NCBI RefSeq assembly: GCF_002075345.1
Contig: NZ_NAEW01000002.1
Coordinates: forward strand, 310,001-374,000
Reading direction: 5' to 3'
DNA from: Citrobacter braakii
GTDB taxonomy: Bacteria > Pseudomonadota > Gammaproteobacteria > Enterobacterales > Enterobacteriaceae
DNA: 64,000 bases
Positions 51,408-60,708 of this stretch are shown in pieces (position 1 is the first letter of the stretch; the number at the start of each line of letters is the position of its first letter). A model generated the notes under the pieces. The model did no database searches, was not told the DNA's origin, and saw only the letters and a program-made list of their open reading frames with translations. The position numbers and the translations under genes were made by a program.

Positions 51408-53393
51408 ATGACTATACCTCACGTTAAGGCTGTAGCTGCCGCAGTATGCGTCGCCAGTCTCCCATCACTCGGGCATGCCGCTGAACAAGACACCGTGGTG
51501 GTTACCGCCACCGGCTTCGAACAGAAAATTCAGGACGCCCCCGCTTCGATATCTGTTATTACCAAGCAGCAGATTGAGGACAAAGCCTATCGCGATGTTA
51601 CCGATGCGCTAAAAGATGTCCCTGGCGTCGTCGTCACCGGCGGGGGTAGCAGCAGCGATATCAGTATTCGTGGTATGGCTTCGCAATACACGCTCTTCCT
51701 GGTCAACGGTAAACGCATCAGCACACGCGGCACACGTCCTAACAGCGACAACTCAGGTATTGAGCAAGGTTGGCTGCCGCCACTGGAATCCATCGAGCGT
51801 ATCGAGGTAATCCGTGGCCCAATGTCATCTCTGTACGGCTCCGATGCGATGGGCGGCGTCATTAACGTCATCACCAAGAAAGTGTCGAATACCAAAGCCT
51901 GGACCGGCTCGCTGCACGGCGATGCCACTTTCCAGGAAGACAGAGACTCCGGCGATATTTATCAGACCAACGCCTATGCGTCTGGGCCACTGATTGACGG
52001 ATTACTCGGCGCAAAAGTGACCGGATTATTCTCTCATCGGGCGGAGGACAAAATACTCAATGGCTACAATGAACAGCGTATGCGTAACGGGGGCTTAACC
52101 CTGAACTTTACGCCAGATGATAAAAATGACATCGACTTCGATTACGCACGTGAACTGCAGGATCGCGACAGCACGCCAGGCAAATCCATGGCCGAGGAAA
52201 GCTGCCGCAACGGAAGCTGCAAGCCCAACAGTAAAAGCGAAAACAAGTATGTGCACACAACGTATTCACTAACCCACAGCGGTTATTACGACGACTTCAA
52301 CTCCACCAGCTATGTCCAGCAGGAAGAGACCGAAAACCCAGGTCGCCAGATGAAGTCCTACAACACGATTTTCAATAACCAGAACCAGGTCTTCCTTGGG
52401 GCGCACACCCTGACGTTAGGCGGGCAATACCGTTATGAAAAACTGAGTGATAACGGCAACCAGCTGCAAGCTGCTGATGGACTGAACAAACTGACCCGCT
52501 GGAGCTGGGCGCTGTTTGCTGAAGATGAGTGGGCCGTTACCGATACCTTCACGCTGACTGGCGGTCTGCGTATGGATAAAGATGAAAACTACGGCGACAA
52601 CTGGACGCCGCGCGGTTATGGCGTATGGCATCTGAGCGATCAATGGACCTTAAAAGGCGGCGTTTCAGCGGGCTATCGCGCACCGGATCTGCGCCAGTCG
52701 TCTGCCAGTTGGGGGCAGGTCACCGGCGGCGGTAGACTGAACGGCATCATTGTCGGCAACCCGGACCTGAAGCCGGAGAAAAGCCTCAGCGAAGAGATCG
52801 GTTTACTGTGGGATAACGGCAACGATCTCAACGCGGGCGTCACGCTGTTCAATACTGACTTCAAAGACAAAATCACCGAAGTGCGCCGCTGTAACAGCAG
52901 CTCCGATCCGGCCTGTACCATCGGCAATACCCACTATGACTTCGTCAGCGATCGCGTTAACGTCGATAAAGCCAATATGCGCGGCGTAGAATCCACTTTC
53001 GGCTGGAAGATGACTTCCGACATCAACTGGACGGCGAATTACACTTACACGGAATCTGAACAGAAAAGCGGTCAGTTCTCCGGTCAGCCATTGAACAAAA
53101 TGCCAAAGCATATGTTCAACACCACGCTGGACTGGCAGGCCACGCAGGATCTCGGTTTCTGGAGCCGTCTGAATCTGCGCGGGAAAACGTCTGAATACCT
53201 GAGCCGTACCTCCATGGCGCAGGGCACCCCGTCCTATACTCAGGTCGATGTTGGTTTGCGCTACTATGCTAACAAAGATCTGCTGATGACCGCTGGCGTG
53301 TATAACGTGCTGGATAAGCAAATCGATTACGATACCTACGACACTGTTCTCGATGGTCGTCGTTACACGGTTGGCCTGACTTACAGCTTCTAA
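51408..53393 (+). CDS. TonB-dependent outer-membrane siderophore receptor (not orthologous CirA)
   Basis: A 661-residue TonB-dependent receptor. Signal peptide 1-24 (ends SLGHA), TonB box DTVVV at 28-32, plug domain with IERIEVIRGPMSSLYGSDAMGGVINVITKK (about 130-160), then a 22-strand barrel ending in YSF. Two cysteine pairs in surface loops (EESCRNGSCKP and RRCNSSSDPACTIG) recall FepA/Cir/IroN-type receptors for catecholate siderophores. It lies between yeiG and lysP where E. coli has cirA, but the sequence is clearly not CirA and the gene runs towards lysP, opposite to cirA as I recall it. ATG 51408 (GGAA eight bases before) was preferred to 51399. A Fur box upstream indicates iron repression. 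Confidence 0.85.
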   Translation: MTIPHVKAVAAAVCVASLPSLGHAAEQDTVVVTATGFEQKIQDAPASISVITKQQIEDKAYRDVTDALKDVPGVVVTGGGSSSDISIRGMASQYTLFLVNGKRISTRGTRPNSDNSGIEQGWLPPLESIERIEVIRGPMSSLYGSDAMGGVINVITKKVSNTKAWTGSLHGDATFQEDRDSGDIYQTNAYASGPLIDGLLGAKVTGLFSHRAEDKILNGYNEQRMRNGGLTLNFTPDDKNDIDFDYARELQDRDSTPGKSMAEESCRNGSCKPNSKSENKYVHTTYSLTHSGYYDDFNSTSYVQQEETENPGRQMKSYNTIFNNQNQVFLGAHTLTLGGQYRYEKLSDNGNQLQAADGLNKLTRWSWALFAEDEWAVTDTFTLTGGLRMDKDENYGDNWTPRGYGVWHLSDQWTLKGGVSAGYRAPDLRQSSASWGQVTGGGRLNGIIVGNPDLKPEKSLSEEIGLLWDNGNDLNAGVTLFNTDFKDKITEVRRCNSSSDPACTIGNTHYDFVSDRVNVDKANMRGVESTFGWKMTSDINWTANYTYTESEQKSGQFSGQPLNKMPKHMFNTTLDWQATQDLGFWSRLNLRGKTSEYLSRTSMAQGTPSYTQVDVGLRYYANKDLLMTAGVYNVLDKQIDYDTYDTVLDGRRYTVGLTYSF

Positions 53394-53405
53394 GTCTGGC
53401 GCAAT

Positions 53406-53440
53406 AAAAAAACCCCGGCACTCATCATGCCGGGGTTTTT
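53406..53440. terminator. Bidirectional terminator between the TonB receptor and lysP
   Basis: CCCCGGCA (53413-53420) and TGCCGGGG (53428-53435) form an 8-bp stem, with seven A before and five T after. Confidence 0.92.
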
Positions 53441-53458
53441 GTTATGCTTTTTATACTG

Positions 53459-54928
53459 TTATTTCTTCACGCGATCCGGGAATTTCATTTCGCTGTAGCG
53501 AACAAAATGAGTTCCTTTCGCCAGCTTATAGCCAAACCAGATAATCAGGAACAGCGGGATACCGATATAGGTTGCCATCACGCCGCCCCAGTCAATGCTA
53601 TCTTTCAGGAACGCTTCGTAGTTCTGGCCCAGAGTGATAATCAGGCACAGCACAAAGGCGAAGATCGGACCCAGCGGGAAGAAGCCAGAACGGTACGGCA
53701 GATCCTTAACATCGTGACCCTGCAACACATAACCGCGACGGAAGCGATAGTGGCTAATCGCGATCCCCAGCCAGGCGATAAAGCCCGTCATCCCTGAGGT
53801 GTTCAGCAGCCAGAGGTACACGGTCTGGTTACCAAACATCGAGGTCAGGAAACACAGCCCCGCCACCACAGTCGTCGCATACAGCGCGTTACGCGGTACA
53901 CCGCCACGAGACAGTTTGCCGAAAATACGCGGCGCTTTACCGTCGCATGCCAGGGTGTAAAGCATACGCGTGGAGGCATACATCCCGGAGTTACCCGCTG
54001 ACAGTACCGCCGTCAGGATAACCGCGTTCATTACTGCTGCGGCTGACAGCAGACCCGCATGCTGGAATACCAACGTGAACGGGCTAACGCTGATGTCTTT
54101 CACATCGTTGCGCAGCAGGCTCGGATCGGTGTACGGGATAATCAGGCTGATAATCAAAATCGCGAACACATAGAACAGCAGGATTCGCCAAAACACCTGA
54201 CGCACCGCACGTGGAATGTTCTTTTCAGGATCTTCAGATTCGCCTGCCGCGATACCAATCAGCTCAGTTCCCTGGAAGGAGAAGCCGACGATCATCGCCA
54301 CGCCAATCATAGCGGCAAAACCCCCGGCAAACGGTGCATCACCGGTCGTCCAGTTGCTCCAGCCCACTGGCTGAGTGCCTTTGAAGATACCGAAAATCAT
54401 CATCACGCCAACCACGATGAAGATAATTACAGTGGTAACTTTGATCAGCGAGAACCAGTATTCCGCTTCACCAAATCCGCGAACGGAAATGTAGTTCAGC
54501 AGGAAGATAACGCCGAGGAACAGTGCGCTCCAGATCCAGCCCGGCGTGTCCGGGAACCACCAGCTCATCACCAGTTGTGCGGCCACCAGGTCAACGGCAA
54601 TCGTTACCGCCCAGTTGTACCAGTAGTTCCAGCCCAGCGCGAAGCCAAAGCCTTCTTCTACGTAGTTTTGACCGTAAGTGGAGAACGAGCCGGAAACCGG
54701 CATATAGGCAGCCAGTTCACCGAGGCTGGTCATCAGGAAGTACACCATCAGACCGATCAGGATATAAGAGAACAACGCGCCGCCAGGACCCGCCGCAGAA
54801 ATAGTTGCACCAGATGCAACGAAAAGACCTGTACCGATGGAGCCTCCAATGGCAATCATCGTCAGGTGACGCGCCTTCAGTTCACGACGTAGCGTGGGCG
54901 CTTCTGTGGTTTTAGTTTCGGAAACCAT
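53459..54928 (-). CDS. lysP: Lysine-specific permease LysP
   Basis: A 489-residue amino-acid/polyamine/organocation (AAT) permease with twelve helices. The N-terminal signature LKARHLTMIAIGGSIGTGLFVASG (about 17-40) and FQGTELIGIAAGESEDP (about 222-238) are typical. It imports lysine and in E. coli also acts as co-sensor for CadC. Length equals E. coli LysP. A promoter is expected in the 200 bp before it. Confidence 0.96.
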   Translation of the reverse strand: MVSETKTTEAPTLRRELKARHLTMIAIGGSIGTGLFVASGATISAAGPGGALFSYILIGLMVYFLMTSLGELAAYMPVSGSFSTYGQNYVEEGFGFALGWNYWYNWAVTIAVDLVAAQLVMSWWFPDTPGWIWSALFLGVIFLLNYISVRGFGEAEYWFSLIKVTTVIIFIVVGVMMIFGIFKGTQPVGWSNWTTGDAPFAGGFAAMIGVAMIVGFSFQGTELIGIAAGESEDPEKNIPRAVRQVFWRILLFYVFAILIISLIIPYTDPSLLRNDVKDISVSPFTLVFQHAGLLSAAAVMNAVILTAVLSAGNSGMYASTRMLYTLACDGKAPRIFGKLSRGGVPRNALYATTVVAGLCFLTSMFGNQTVYLWLLNTSGMTGFIAWLGIAISHYRFRRGYVLQGHDVKDLPYRSGFFPLGPIFAFVLCLIITLGQNYEAFLKDSIDWGGVMATYIGIPLFLIIWFGYKLAKGTHFVRYSEMKFPDRVKK

Positions 54929-55131
54929 GTGAAAATGCTATCCATCCAAAAAATGAGGCGCGATTGTAGCAGACGAAATGGCATTCTTCCGGCACAAATG
55001 CGCTGTTATAAGAGACCTTCATGACTGGCCGCGGATTATAAGTAAAGCAGAAAACGGGCGGCACAAGGCGGTTAAGACGTTACAGCCATTATGGATAGGG
55101 TGGCCTGACGAGAGTTAGCGCGCTATTCGCC

Positions 55132-56004
55132 CTACTCAACCTGGTCGCTGTAATATAAAAAACGCGTAATGGCATTGGAGATATGTTTTTGCCGGTGATG
55201 AACGCGCCAGAGAGTGCGCACTAAACGCGGTAGTGGCACGGTAACTTCGCTCAGCGTCCCTGCCTGTAACTGCTCCGCAATGACCCGACGCGACAAACAG
55301 CTGATCCCGAGACCATGGCGCACCGCATGCTTAATGGCCTCGGAGTTACCCAACTCCATCGCCATCTGAAATCTTGGCAGATGAGACAGCAGCAGGTAAT
55401 CCACCAGTTCACGCGTACCCGATCCTCGCTCACGCAGGATCCACGGCGAAGCAGCCAGCTGTTCCAGCGTAACGGGCCCCTTTGTGAGCGGTGACGACGG
55501 TGCGGCAAACACCACCAGTTCGTCCTCCAGCCACGGTTCAGAGATGATTTCCGTACTGTGACACGGCCCTTCAATCAGCCCGATGTCTACCCGAAAATCC
55601 AGCACCGCATTGATCACGTCCTGGCTGTTGCCCACGCTAAGCTCCAGCGGTAAATCGGGGAAGTCCTGCCGATAACGGGCGATCATAGCGGGCAGAATAT
55701 AATTACCGATGGTGCTACTGGCATAGACCCGAATGGCGCCATTATCTTTGCGAAAAAGCTGTTCGATTTCGGTCGTTTGCTCAAGTAACGCCAGCGCGCG
55801 CGGATAAAGCAAGCGTCCGTGTTCGTTAACCACCAGCCGTTTGCCAACACGGTCAAACAGTTGCACGCCAAGTTGCCCTTCCAGATCGGTAAGCGCCGCA
55901 CTCACCGCCGACTGCGACAATGCCAGCATGACAGATGCCTGGGTTGTTGAGCCGCTTTTTAGTACCTCAGCAAACACTTCAAGTTGTCGCAGGGTGATAT
56001 GCAT
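55132..56004 (-). CDS. yeiE: LysR-type regulator YeiE
   Basis: A 290-residue LysR-type regulator. The N-terminal winged helix shows [27 protein letters not shown] and the effector domain begins [20 protein letters not shown] at about 89. In Salmonella, Cronobacter and E. coli it has been tied to sulfite tolerance, flagella or iron homeostasis (family knowledge; details differ). It is divergent from yeiH, its likely target, with an ERIC element between them. Confidence 0.94.
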   Translation of the reverse strand: MHITLRQLEVFAEVLKSGSTTQASVMLALSQSAVSAALTDLEGQLGVQLFDRVGKRLVVNEHGRLLYPRALALLEQTTEIEQLFRKDNGAIRVYASSTIGNYILPAMIARYRQDFPDLPLELSVGNSQDVINAVLDFRVDIGLIEGPCHSTEIISEPWLEDELVVFAAPSSPLTKGPVTLEQLAASPWILRERGSGTRELVDYLLLSHLPRFQMAMELGNSEAIKHAVRHGLGISCLSRRVIAEQLQAGTLSEVTVPLPRLVRTLWRVHHRQKHISNAITRFLYYSDQVE

Positions 56005-56032
56005 AGTCGTTTTCCACCGGATAGCCGTTACT

Positions 56033-56159
56033 TATACCCTAAATAATTCGAGTTGCAGGAAGGCGGCAAGAGAGAGCATCCCCCGGAGCGTACTTAAGTA
56101 CGTGACTGGGGTGAACGAGCGCAGCCAACGCACATGCAACTTGAAGTATCACGGGTATA
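56033..56159. repeat. Full-length ERIC (IRU) element, 127 bp
   Basis: Ends TATACCC and GGGTATA are terminal inverted repeats, the inner part contains AAGTACGTGACTGGGGTGAACG (56095-56116), which matches the well-known ERIC2 primer site, and the ends read CCTAAATAATTCGAGTTGCA and TGCAACTTGAAGTATCACGG. Its length is exactly the classical 127 bp. It lies between yeiE and yeiH, 28 bp from the yeiE start. Confidence 0.95.
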
Positions 56160-56248
56160 CCACTTATATAGATTAATTATAAATATATAATCAATTTTAT
56201 TTTTAAACCACTTCGCCTTACTCTTTTACCCAGATAAAGGAGAAGGAT

Positions 56249-57298
56249 ATGACAGAACTCACCTTACAGACTCATCGTCGTACAGCGTGGCATTTTATTC
56301 CGGGACTTGCCCTGAGTGCAGTTATCACTGGGGTCGCCTTATGGGGAGGATCCATTCCCGCCGTCGCAGGTGCCGGGTTCAGCGCTCTCACCTTAGCCAT
56401 CTTATTGGGGATGATTCTCGGCAACACCGTCTATCCGCACATCTGGAAAAGCTGTGACGGCGGCGTGCTGTTCGCGAAACAACATTTATTACGTCTGGGG
56501 ATTATCCTCTACGGTTTCCGCCTCACCTTCGCGCAAATTGCTGACGTCGGCGTCAGCGGTATCGTGATTGATGTGTTAACGCTAAGCAGTACCTTTATGA
56601 TTGCCTGTTTCCTGGGGCAGAAAGTATTTGGTCTGGACCGTCACACCAGCTGGCTGATTGGCGCGGGTAGCAGCATTTGTGGTGCCGCCGCCGTGCTGGC
56701 AACCGAACCAGTGGTGAAAGCAGAAGCCAGTAAAGTGACCGTCGCTGTCGCCACCGTGGTTATCTTCGGTACTATCGCTATCTTCCTGTATCCGGCGATG
56801 TATCCGTTGCTTTCACACTGGTTTAGCCCAGAAACCTACGGCATTTACATTGGCTCCACCATGCATGAAGTTGCACAGGTTGTGGCTGCCGGGCACGCCA
56901 TTAGCCCGGATGCGGAAAACGCCGCGGTTATTGCCAAAATGCTGCGCGTCATGATGCTGGCACCGTTCCTTATCCTCCTGGCCGCACGCGTTAAACAACT
57001 GTCTCCGGCCACGGGCGGTGAGAAGAGCAAAATAACCATTCCATGGTTTGCCATCCTGTTCATTGTGGTCGCAATTTTTAACTCGTTCCACCTGCTGCCA
57101 CAGTCAGTAGTGAACATGCTGGTAACGCTGGACACCATTTTGCTGGCAATGGCGATGGCGGCCCTGGGGTTGACCACGCACGTTAGCGCGCTGAAAAAAG
57201 CTGGTGCCAAACCGTTACTGATGGCCCTGCTGCTGTTTGTCTGGCTGATTGTGGGTGGCGGTGCGATTAACGTCGCTATCCACGCGCTGATGGCATAA
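56249..57298 (+). CDS. yeiH: YeiH, UPF0324 membrane protein
   Basis: A 349-residue inner-membrane protein with about ten helices of the UPF0324/PSE family; paired motifs SSICGAAAVLATEPVVKAE (about 152-170) and TMHEVAQVVAAGHAISP (about 207-223) are family hallmarks. A role in sulfite or sulfonate transport has been proposed for relatives. Divergent from the regulator yeiE. AAGGAG precedes the ATG. Confidence 0.93.
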   Translation: MTELTLQTHRRTAWHFIPGLALSAVITGVALWGGSIPAVAGAGFSALTLAILLGMILGNTVYPHIWKSCDGGVLFAKQHLLRLGIILYGFRLTFAQIADVGVSGIVIDVLTLSSTFMIACFLGQKVFGLDRHTSWLIGAGSSICGAAAVLATEPVVKAEASKVTVAVATVVIFGTIAIFLYPAMYPLLSHWFSPETYGIYIGSTMHEVAQVVAAGHAISPDAENAAVIAKMLRVMMLAPFLILLAARVKQLSPATGGEKSKITIPWFAILFIVVAIFNSFHLLPQSVVNMLVTLDTILLAMAMAALGLTTHVSALKKAGAKPLLMALLLFVWLIVGGGAINVAIHALMA

Positions 57299-57369
57299 AC
57301 GATCACGACTCACCTCTATTAACCCGCTATACTCTCCCTTTTTGTATTTGAGTATGGCGGGTTAAATTT

Positions 57370-58227
57370 ATGAAATATATCGGAGCGCACGTAAGCGCCG
57401 CTGGCGGTCTGGCTAACGCCGCTATTCGAGCCGCAGAAATCGAAGCGACCGCATTCGCCCTGTTCACCAAAAATCAGCGCCAGTGGCGTGCCGCGCCGCT
57501 GACCACCGAAATCATTGATGATTTTAAATCTGCCTGCGAGAAGTATCACTATACTGCCGCCCAGATCCTGCCTCACGACAGTTACCTGATTAACCTCGGT
57601 CATCCGGTTAGCGATGCGCTGGAAAAATCACGTGATGCGTTTATAGATGAAATGCAGCGCTGTGAAATGCTGGGCTTATCCTTGCTGAATTTTCACCCGG
57701 GCAGCCATCTGATGCAGATCCCGGAAGATGAGTGTCTGGCGCGCATTGCCGAATCCATCAACATCGCCCTTGCTCAGACCCAGGGCGTTACGGCAGTTAT
57801 CGAAAATACCGCCGGACAAGGCAGCAACCTTGGATTTAAGTTTGAGCACCTTGCCGCCATTATCGACGGCGTCGAAGATAAGTCCCGCGTCGGCGTCTGT
57901 ATTGATACCTGCCATGCCTTCGCGGCCGGTTACGATTTGCGCTCCGTCGAGGAATGCGAAAAGACGTTTGCGGAATTTGAACGTATTGTCGGCTTCAGGT
58001 ACCTACGCGGTATGCACCTGAACGACGCCAAGAGCGCATTTGGCAGTCGAGTTGACCGTCACCACAGCTTAGGTGAAGGCAATATTGGCCACGATGCCTT
58101 CCGTTGGATCATGCAGGACAATCGTTTTGACGGCATTCCGCTGGTGCTGGAAACGATTAATCCGGATATCTGGGCAGAAGAGATTGCCTGGCTGAAAGCC
58201 CAGCAAACAGAAAAAGCGGTGGCATAA
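57370..58227 (+). CDS. nfo: Endonuclease IV (AP endonuclease Nfo)
   Basis: A 285-residue trinuclear-zinc AP endonuclease of base-excision repair. Metal-ligand motifs are visible in order: [41 protein letters not shown], and [12 protein letters not shown]. Length equals E. coli Nfo, in which SoxS controls expression. yeiI begins 2 bp after its stop. Confidence 0.97.
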   Translation: MKYIGAHVSAAGGLANAAIRAAEIEATAFALFTKNQRQWRAAPLTTEIIDDFKSACEKYHYTAAQILPHDSYLINLGHPVSDALEKSRDAFIDEMQRCEMLGLSLLNFHPGSHLMQIPEDECLARIAESINIALAQTQGVTAVIENTAGQGSNLGFKFEHLAAIIDGVEDKSRVGVCIDTCHAFAAGYDLRSVEECEKTFAEFERIVGFRYLRGMHLNDAKSAFGSRVDRHHSLGEGNIGHDAFRWIMQDNRFDGIPLVLETINPDIWAEEIAWLKAQQTEKAVA

Positions 58228-58229
58228 GC

Positions 58230-59318
58230 ATGAACGACAGGGAAAAGCAGATCCTTAAGATCCTGCGTCGCAATCCGTTGATTCAGCAGAATGAAATCGC
58301 CGATATTTTGCAGATCAGCCGTTCACGCGTCGCTGCGCATATTATGGATTTGATGCGTAAAGGCATGATCAAAGGTAAAGGTTATATCCTTACCGAACAG
58401 GATTATTGCGTGGTTGTCGGGGCGATCAATATGGATATTCGTGGTGTTGCTGACATCCACTATCCTCAGGCTGCCTCTAACCCTGGTAGCATTCACTGCT
58501 CGGCAGGCGGCGTGGGACGTAACATCGCCCACAACCTGGCGCTGCTGGGCCGTGACGTCCACTTAATTTCCGCTGTTGGCAGTGATTTCTATGGCGAAAC
58601 ATTGCTGGAACAAACGCGTCAGGCCGGTGTTAACGTTTCCAGTTGCATACGCCTGCATGGACATAACACCTCAACTTACCTGTCGATCGCTAATCAGCAG
58701 GAAGAGACCGTACTGGCAATTAACGATACCCATATCCTGCAACAATTGACGCCGCAGTTACTGAACAGTTCGCGAGATTTGATCCGCCATTCCGGTGTCG
58801 TACTGGCAGATTGCAATCTGACTGCCGAAGCCATTGAGTGGGTCTTTACTATTGCTGATGATATTCCGGTATTCATTGACACCGTTTCAGAGTTCAAAGC
58901 GGCAAAAATGAAGACCTGGTTTACGCGTATTCATACGCTAAAACCAACGCAGAAAGAGCTGGCGATTTTGTGGGGTCAACCTATTCATTCAGATGCCGAT
59001 CGCGTACTGGCCGTCAATAGTCTCCATCAGCAAGGGGTAAAACGAATCTTTGTTTGCCTGGAAGATGAATCCGTTTTTTGCAGCGAAAAGGACGGAGAAC
59101 AGTTTTTACTGACGCCTCCTGAGCATACGGTTGTAGACAGTTTTGGCGCCGACGATGCTTTTATGGCGGGATTGCTGTACAGCTTTCTGGAAGGTAGTGA
59201 ATTTCATGAAAGCGCTCACTTTGCCATGGCCTGCGCGGCATTATCGCGAGCCAGCGTCAGCATCAACAACCCAACCCTCTCAGCAGATAACGCCTTGTAT
59301 TTGCTGCAAACTGCTTAA
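58230..59318 (+). CDS. yeiI: YeiI, winged-helix/PfkB-family sugar or nucleoside kinase
   Basis: A 362-residue protein with two parts. Residues 1-60 are a MarR/Lrp-like winged helix (REKQILKILRRNPLIQQNEIAD and RSRVAAHIMDLMRKGMIKGKGYILT); the rest is a PfkB kinase with SAGGVGRNIAHNLALLGRDV near 90-109 and the anion-hole FGADDAFMAGLLY near 308, where GAGD is altered to GADD. The kinase part is close to PsuK encoded 2.3 kb away. Substrate is not established; a regulator-kinase is inferred. Follows nfo by 2 bp. Confidence 0.92.
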   Translation: MNDREKQILKILRRNPLIQQNEIADILQISRSRVAAHIMDLMRKGMIKGKGYILTEQDYCVVVGAINMDIRGVADIHYPQAASNPGSIHCSAGGVGRNIAHNLALLGRDVHLISAVGSDFYGETLLEQTRQAGVNVSSCIRLHGHNTSTYLSIANQQEETVLAINDTHILQQLTPQLLNSSRDLIRHSGVVLADCNLTAEAIEWVFTIADDIPVFIDTVSEFKAAKMKTWFTRIHTLKPTQKELAILWGQPIHSDADRVLAVNSLHQQGVKRIFVCLEDESVFCSEKDGEQFLLTPPEHTVVDSFGADDAFMAGLLYSFLEGSEFHESAHFAMACAALSRASVSINNPTLSADNALYLLQTA

Positions 59319-59324
59319 ATGTAA

Positions 59325-59352
59325 TGCCGGATGGCGCTACGCGTATCCGGCA
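59325..59352. repeat. REP element between yeiI and psuT
   Basis: TGCCGGATGGCGCTACGCGTATCCGGCA, a single REP unit with perfect 7-bp outer arms, lies between two converging genes just after the yeiI stop. Confidence 0.88.
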
Positions 59353-59361
59353 TTATTTTCG

Positions 59362-60612
59362 CTATGCCAGCCCAATAAAGAAACCGGCTATAGTGGCGCT
59401 CATCAGGTTTGACAGCGTTGCTGCTGCCAGCGCGCGCATGCCAAGCTGCGCGATTTCCGGGGCACGCTGTGGCGCTATCGCCGAAAATGCCCCGACGACA
59501 ACGCCAATCGAACCAAAGTTAGCGAAACCGCACAGCGCAAACGAGATAATCGCAATGGTCTTCACATCCAGCGTTCCACCCGTTTGCAGATACGGCGAGA
59601 AGTTGAGATAAGCGACAAACTCATTAATCGCCAGCTTCTGTCCGATCAAGCTGCCTGCCAGCGTCGCATCGCTCCAGTCCACACCCATAATCCACGCCAG
59701 CGGGGCTAGCGCATAGCCAAAGATCCCTTCCAGAGTGGCGTGACCAAAGCCAAACCACCCACCAATTCCGCCAATAATGCCGTTAATCAGCGCGATAATG
59801 GCGACAAATGCCATTACGACTGTCGCCACGCCAGCAGCAATTTTCAGCCCGGTCATCGCTCCGCTCGCCGCTGCTTCGATGATGCTTTTCGGTGGCGTTT
59901 CAGTAAATGACAGGTTCTCAAAGGTGACGCGAGATTCTTCAGTTGCCGGACTCAGCATACGCGCGAACAAAATACCGCCAGGGATTGCCATCAACGATGC
60001 CGCCAGCAAATAGTCAATCGGAACGCCCATTCCGGCGTAACCAATCATCATTGAGCCAGCAATCGAGGCCATCCCGCTACAAATAGCGGTAAACAGCTCA
60101 TTGCGATTCAGGCGGTCAATAAACGGCTTCACGATCGCCGGGATCTCGTTTTGCCCGAGGAAAATCGTCGTTACGGCGACAAATGACTCGATCTTACTGA
60201 TGTTCAGCGCTTTCTGGAAAATACCGCCGAGGATGCGGATCAACAGCCCCATCACGCCAATGTAGTAGAGAAGACTGATCAGTGCGGTCACAAAAATGAT
60301 GGCCGGTAGCACCCGAAAAGCGAAGATAAACCCGGCTCCGTCAAACAGCACATCCATTTTTGGCCCAACCAGGGAGCCAAAGATAAATGCGCTTCCCGCG
60401 TCACTATATGACATCACCTTGTGGACACCGAACGCAGCCTGTTCAACCAGCCATTTTCCCGGCGGGAAGTACAGCATAATGCCGCCGATTGCGATTTGCA
60501 GTACCAGTGCAGCCCCGACCGTGCGCAGACTTATACGTTTTTTATTTACTGACAGCAGAAACGCGATGGCCAGTAATACCACCATACCCACAACACTTCT
60601 CATTATATCCAT
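59362..60612 (-). CDS. psuT: Pseudouridine transporter PsuT (CNT family)
   Basis: A 416-residue concentrative nucleoside transporter (NupC/CNT family) of the inner membrane. Family motifs: SAFIFGSLVGPKMD, VTTIFLGQNEIPAIVKPF and GSLIGQKLAINEFVAYL. Sequence is closer to E. coli PsuT (YeiM) than to the paralogue NupX, and its position directly after psuG supports pseudouridine as substrate. Last gene of psuK-psuG-psuT; 96 bp separate it from psuG. Confidence 0.9.
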   Translation of the reverse strand: MDIMRSVVGMVVLLAIAFLLSVNKKRISLRTVGAALVLQIAIGGIMLYFPPGKWLVEQAAFGVHKVMSYSDAGSAFIFGSLVGPKMDVLFDGAGFIFAFRVLPAIIFVTALISLLYYIGVMGLLIRILGGIFQKALNISKIESFVAVTTIFLGQNEIPAIVKPFIDRLNRNELFTAICSGMASIAGSMMIGYAGMGVPIDYLLAASLMAIPGGILFARMLSPATEESRVTFENLSFTETPPKSIIEAAASGAMTGLKIAAGVATVVMAFVAIIALINGIIGGIGGWFGFGHATLEGIFGYALAPLAWIMGVDWSDATLAGSLIGQKLAINEFVAYLNFSPYLQTGGTLDVKTIAIISFALCGFANFGSIGVVVGAFSAIAPQRAPEIAQLGMRALAAATLSNLMSATIAGFFIGLA

Positions 60613-60708
60613 AATGAAATTCCCTTCATGCCAGGAAACCCGGCGTTATCGCCAGGTTTTGGTAGGTTTGATATTCGCGGGCGACCGCATTCTGCCCGGG
60701 AAATTCTG

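Noticed and set aside
54059-54892. 277-residue open frame on the plus strand inside lysP
   Set aside because: Antisense to the strongly conserved lysP. The translation is rich in His, Arg and Gln with no domain, typical of a shadow frame.
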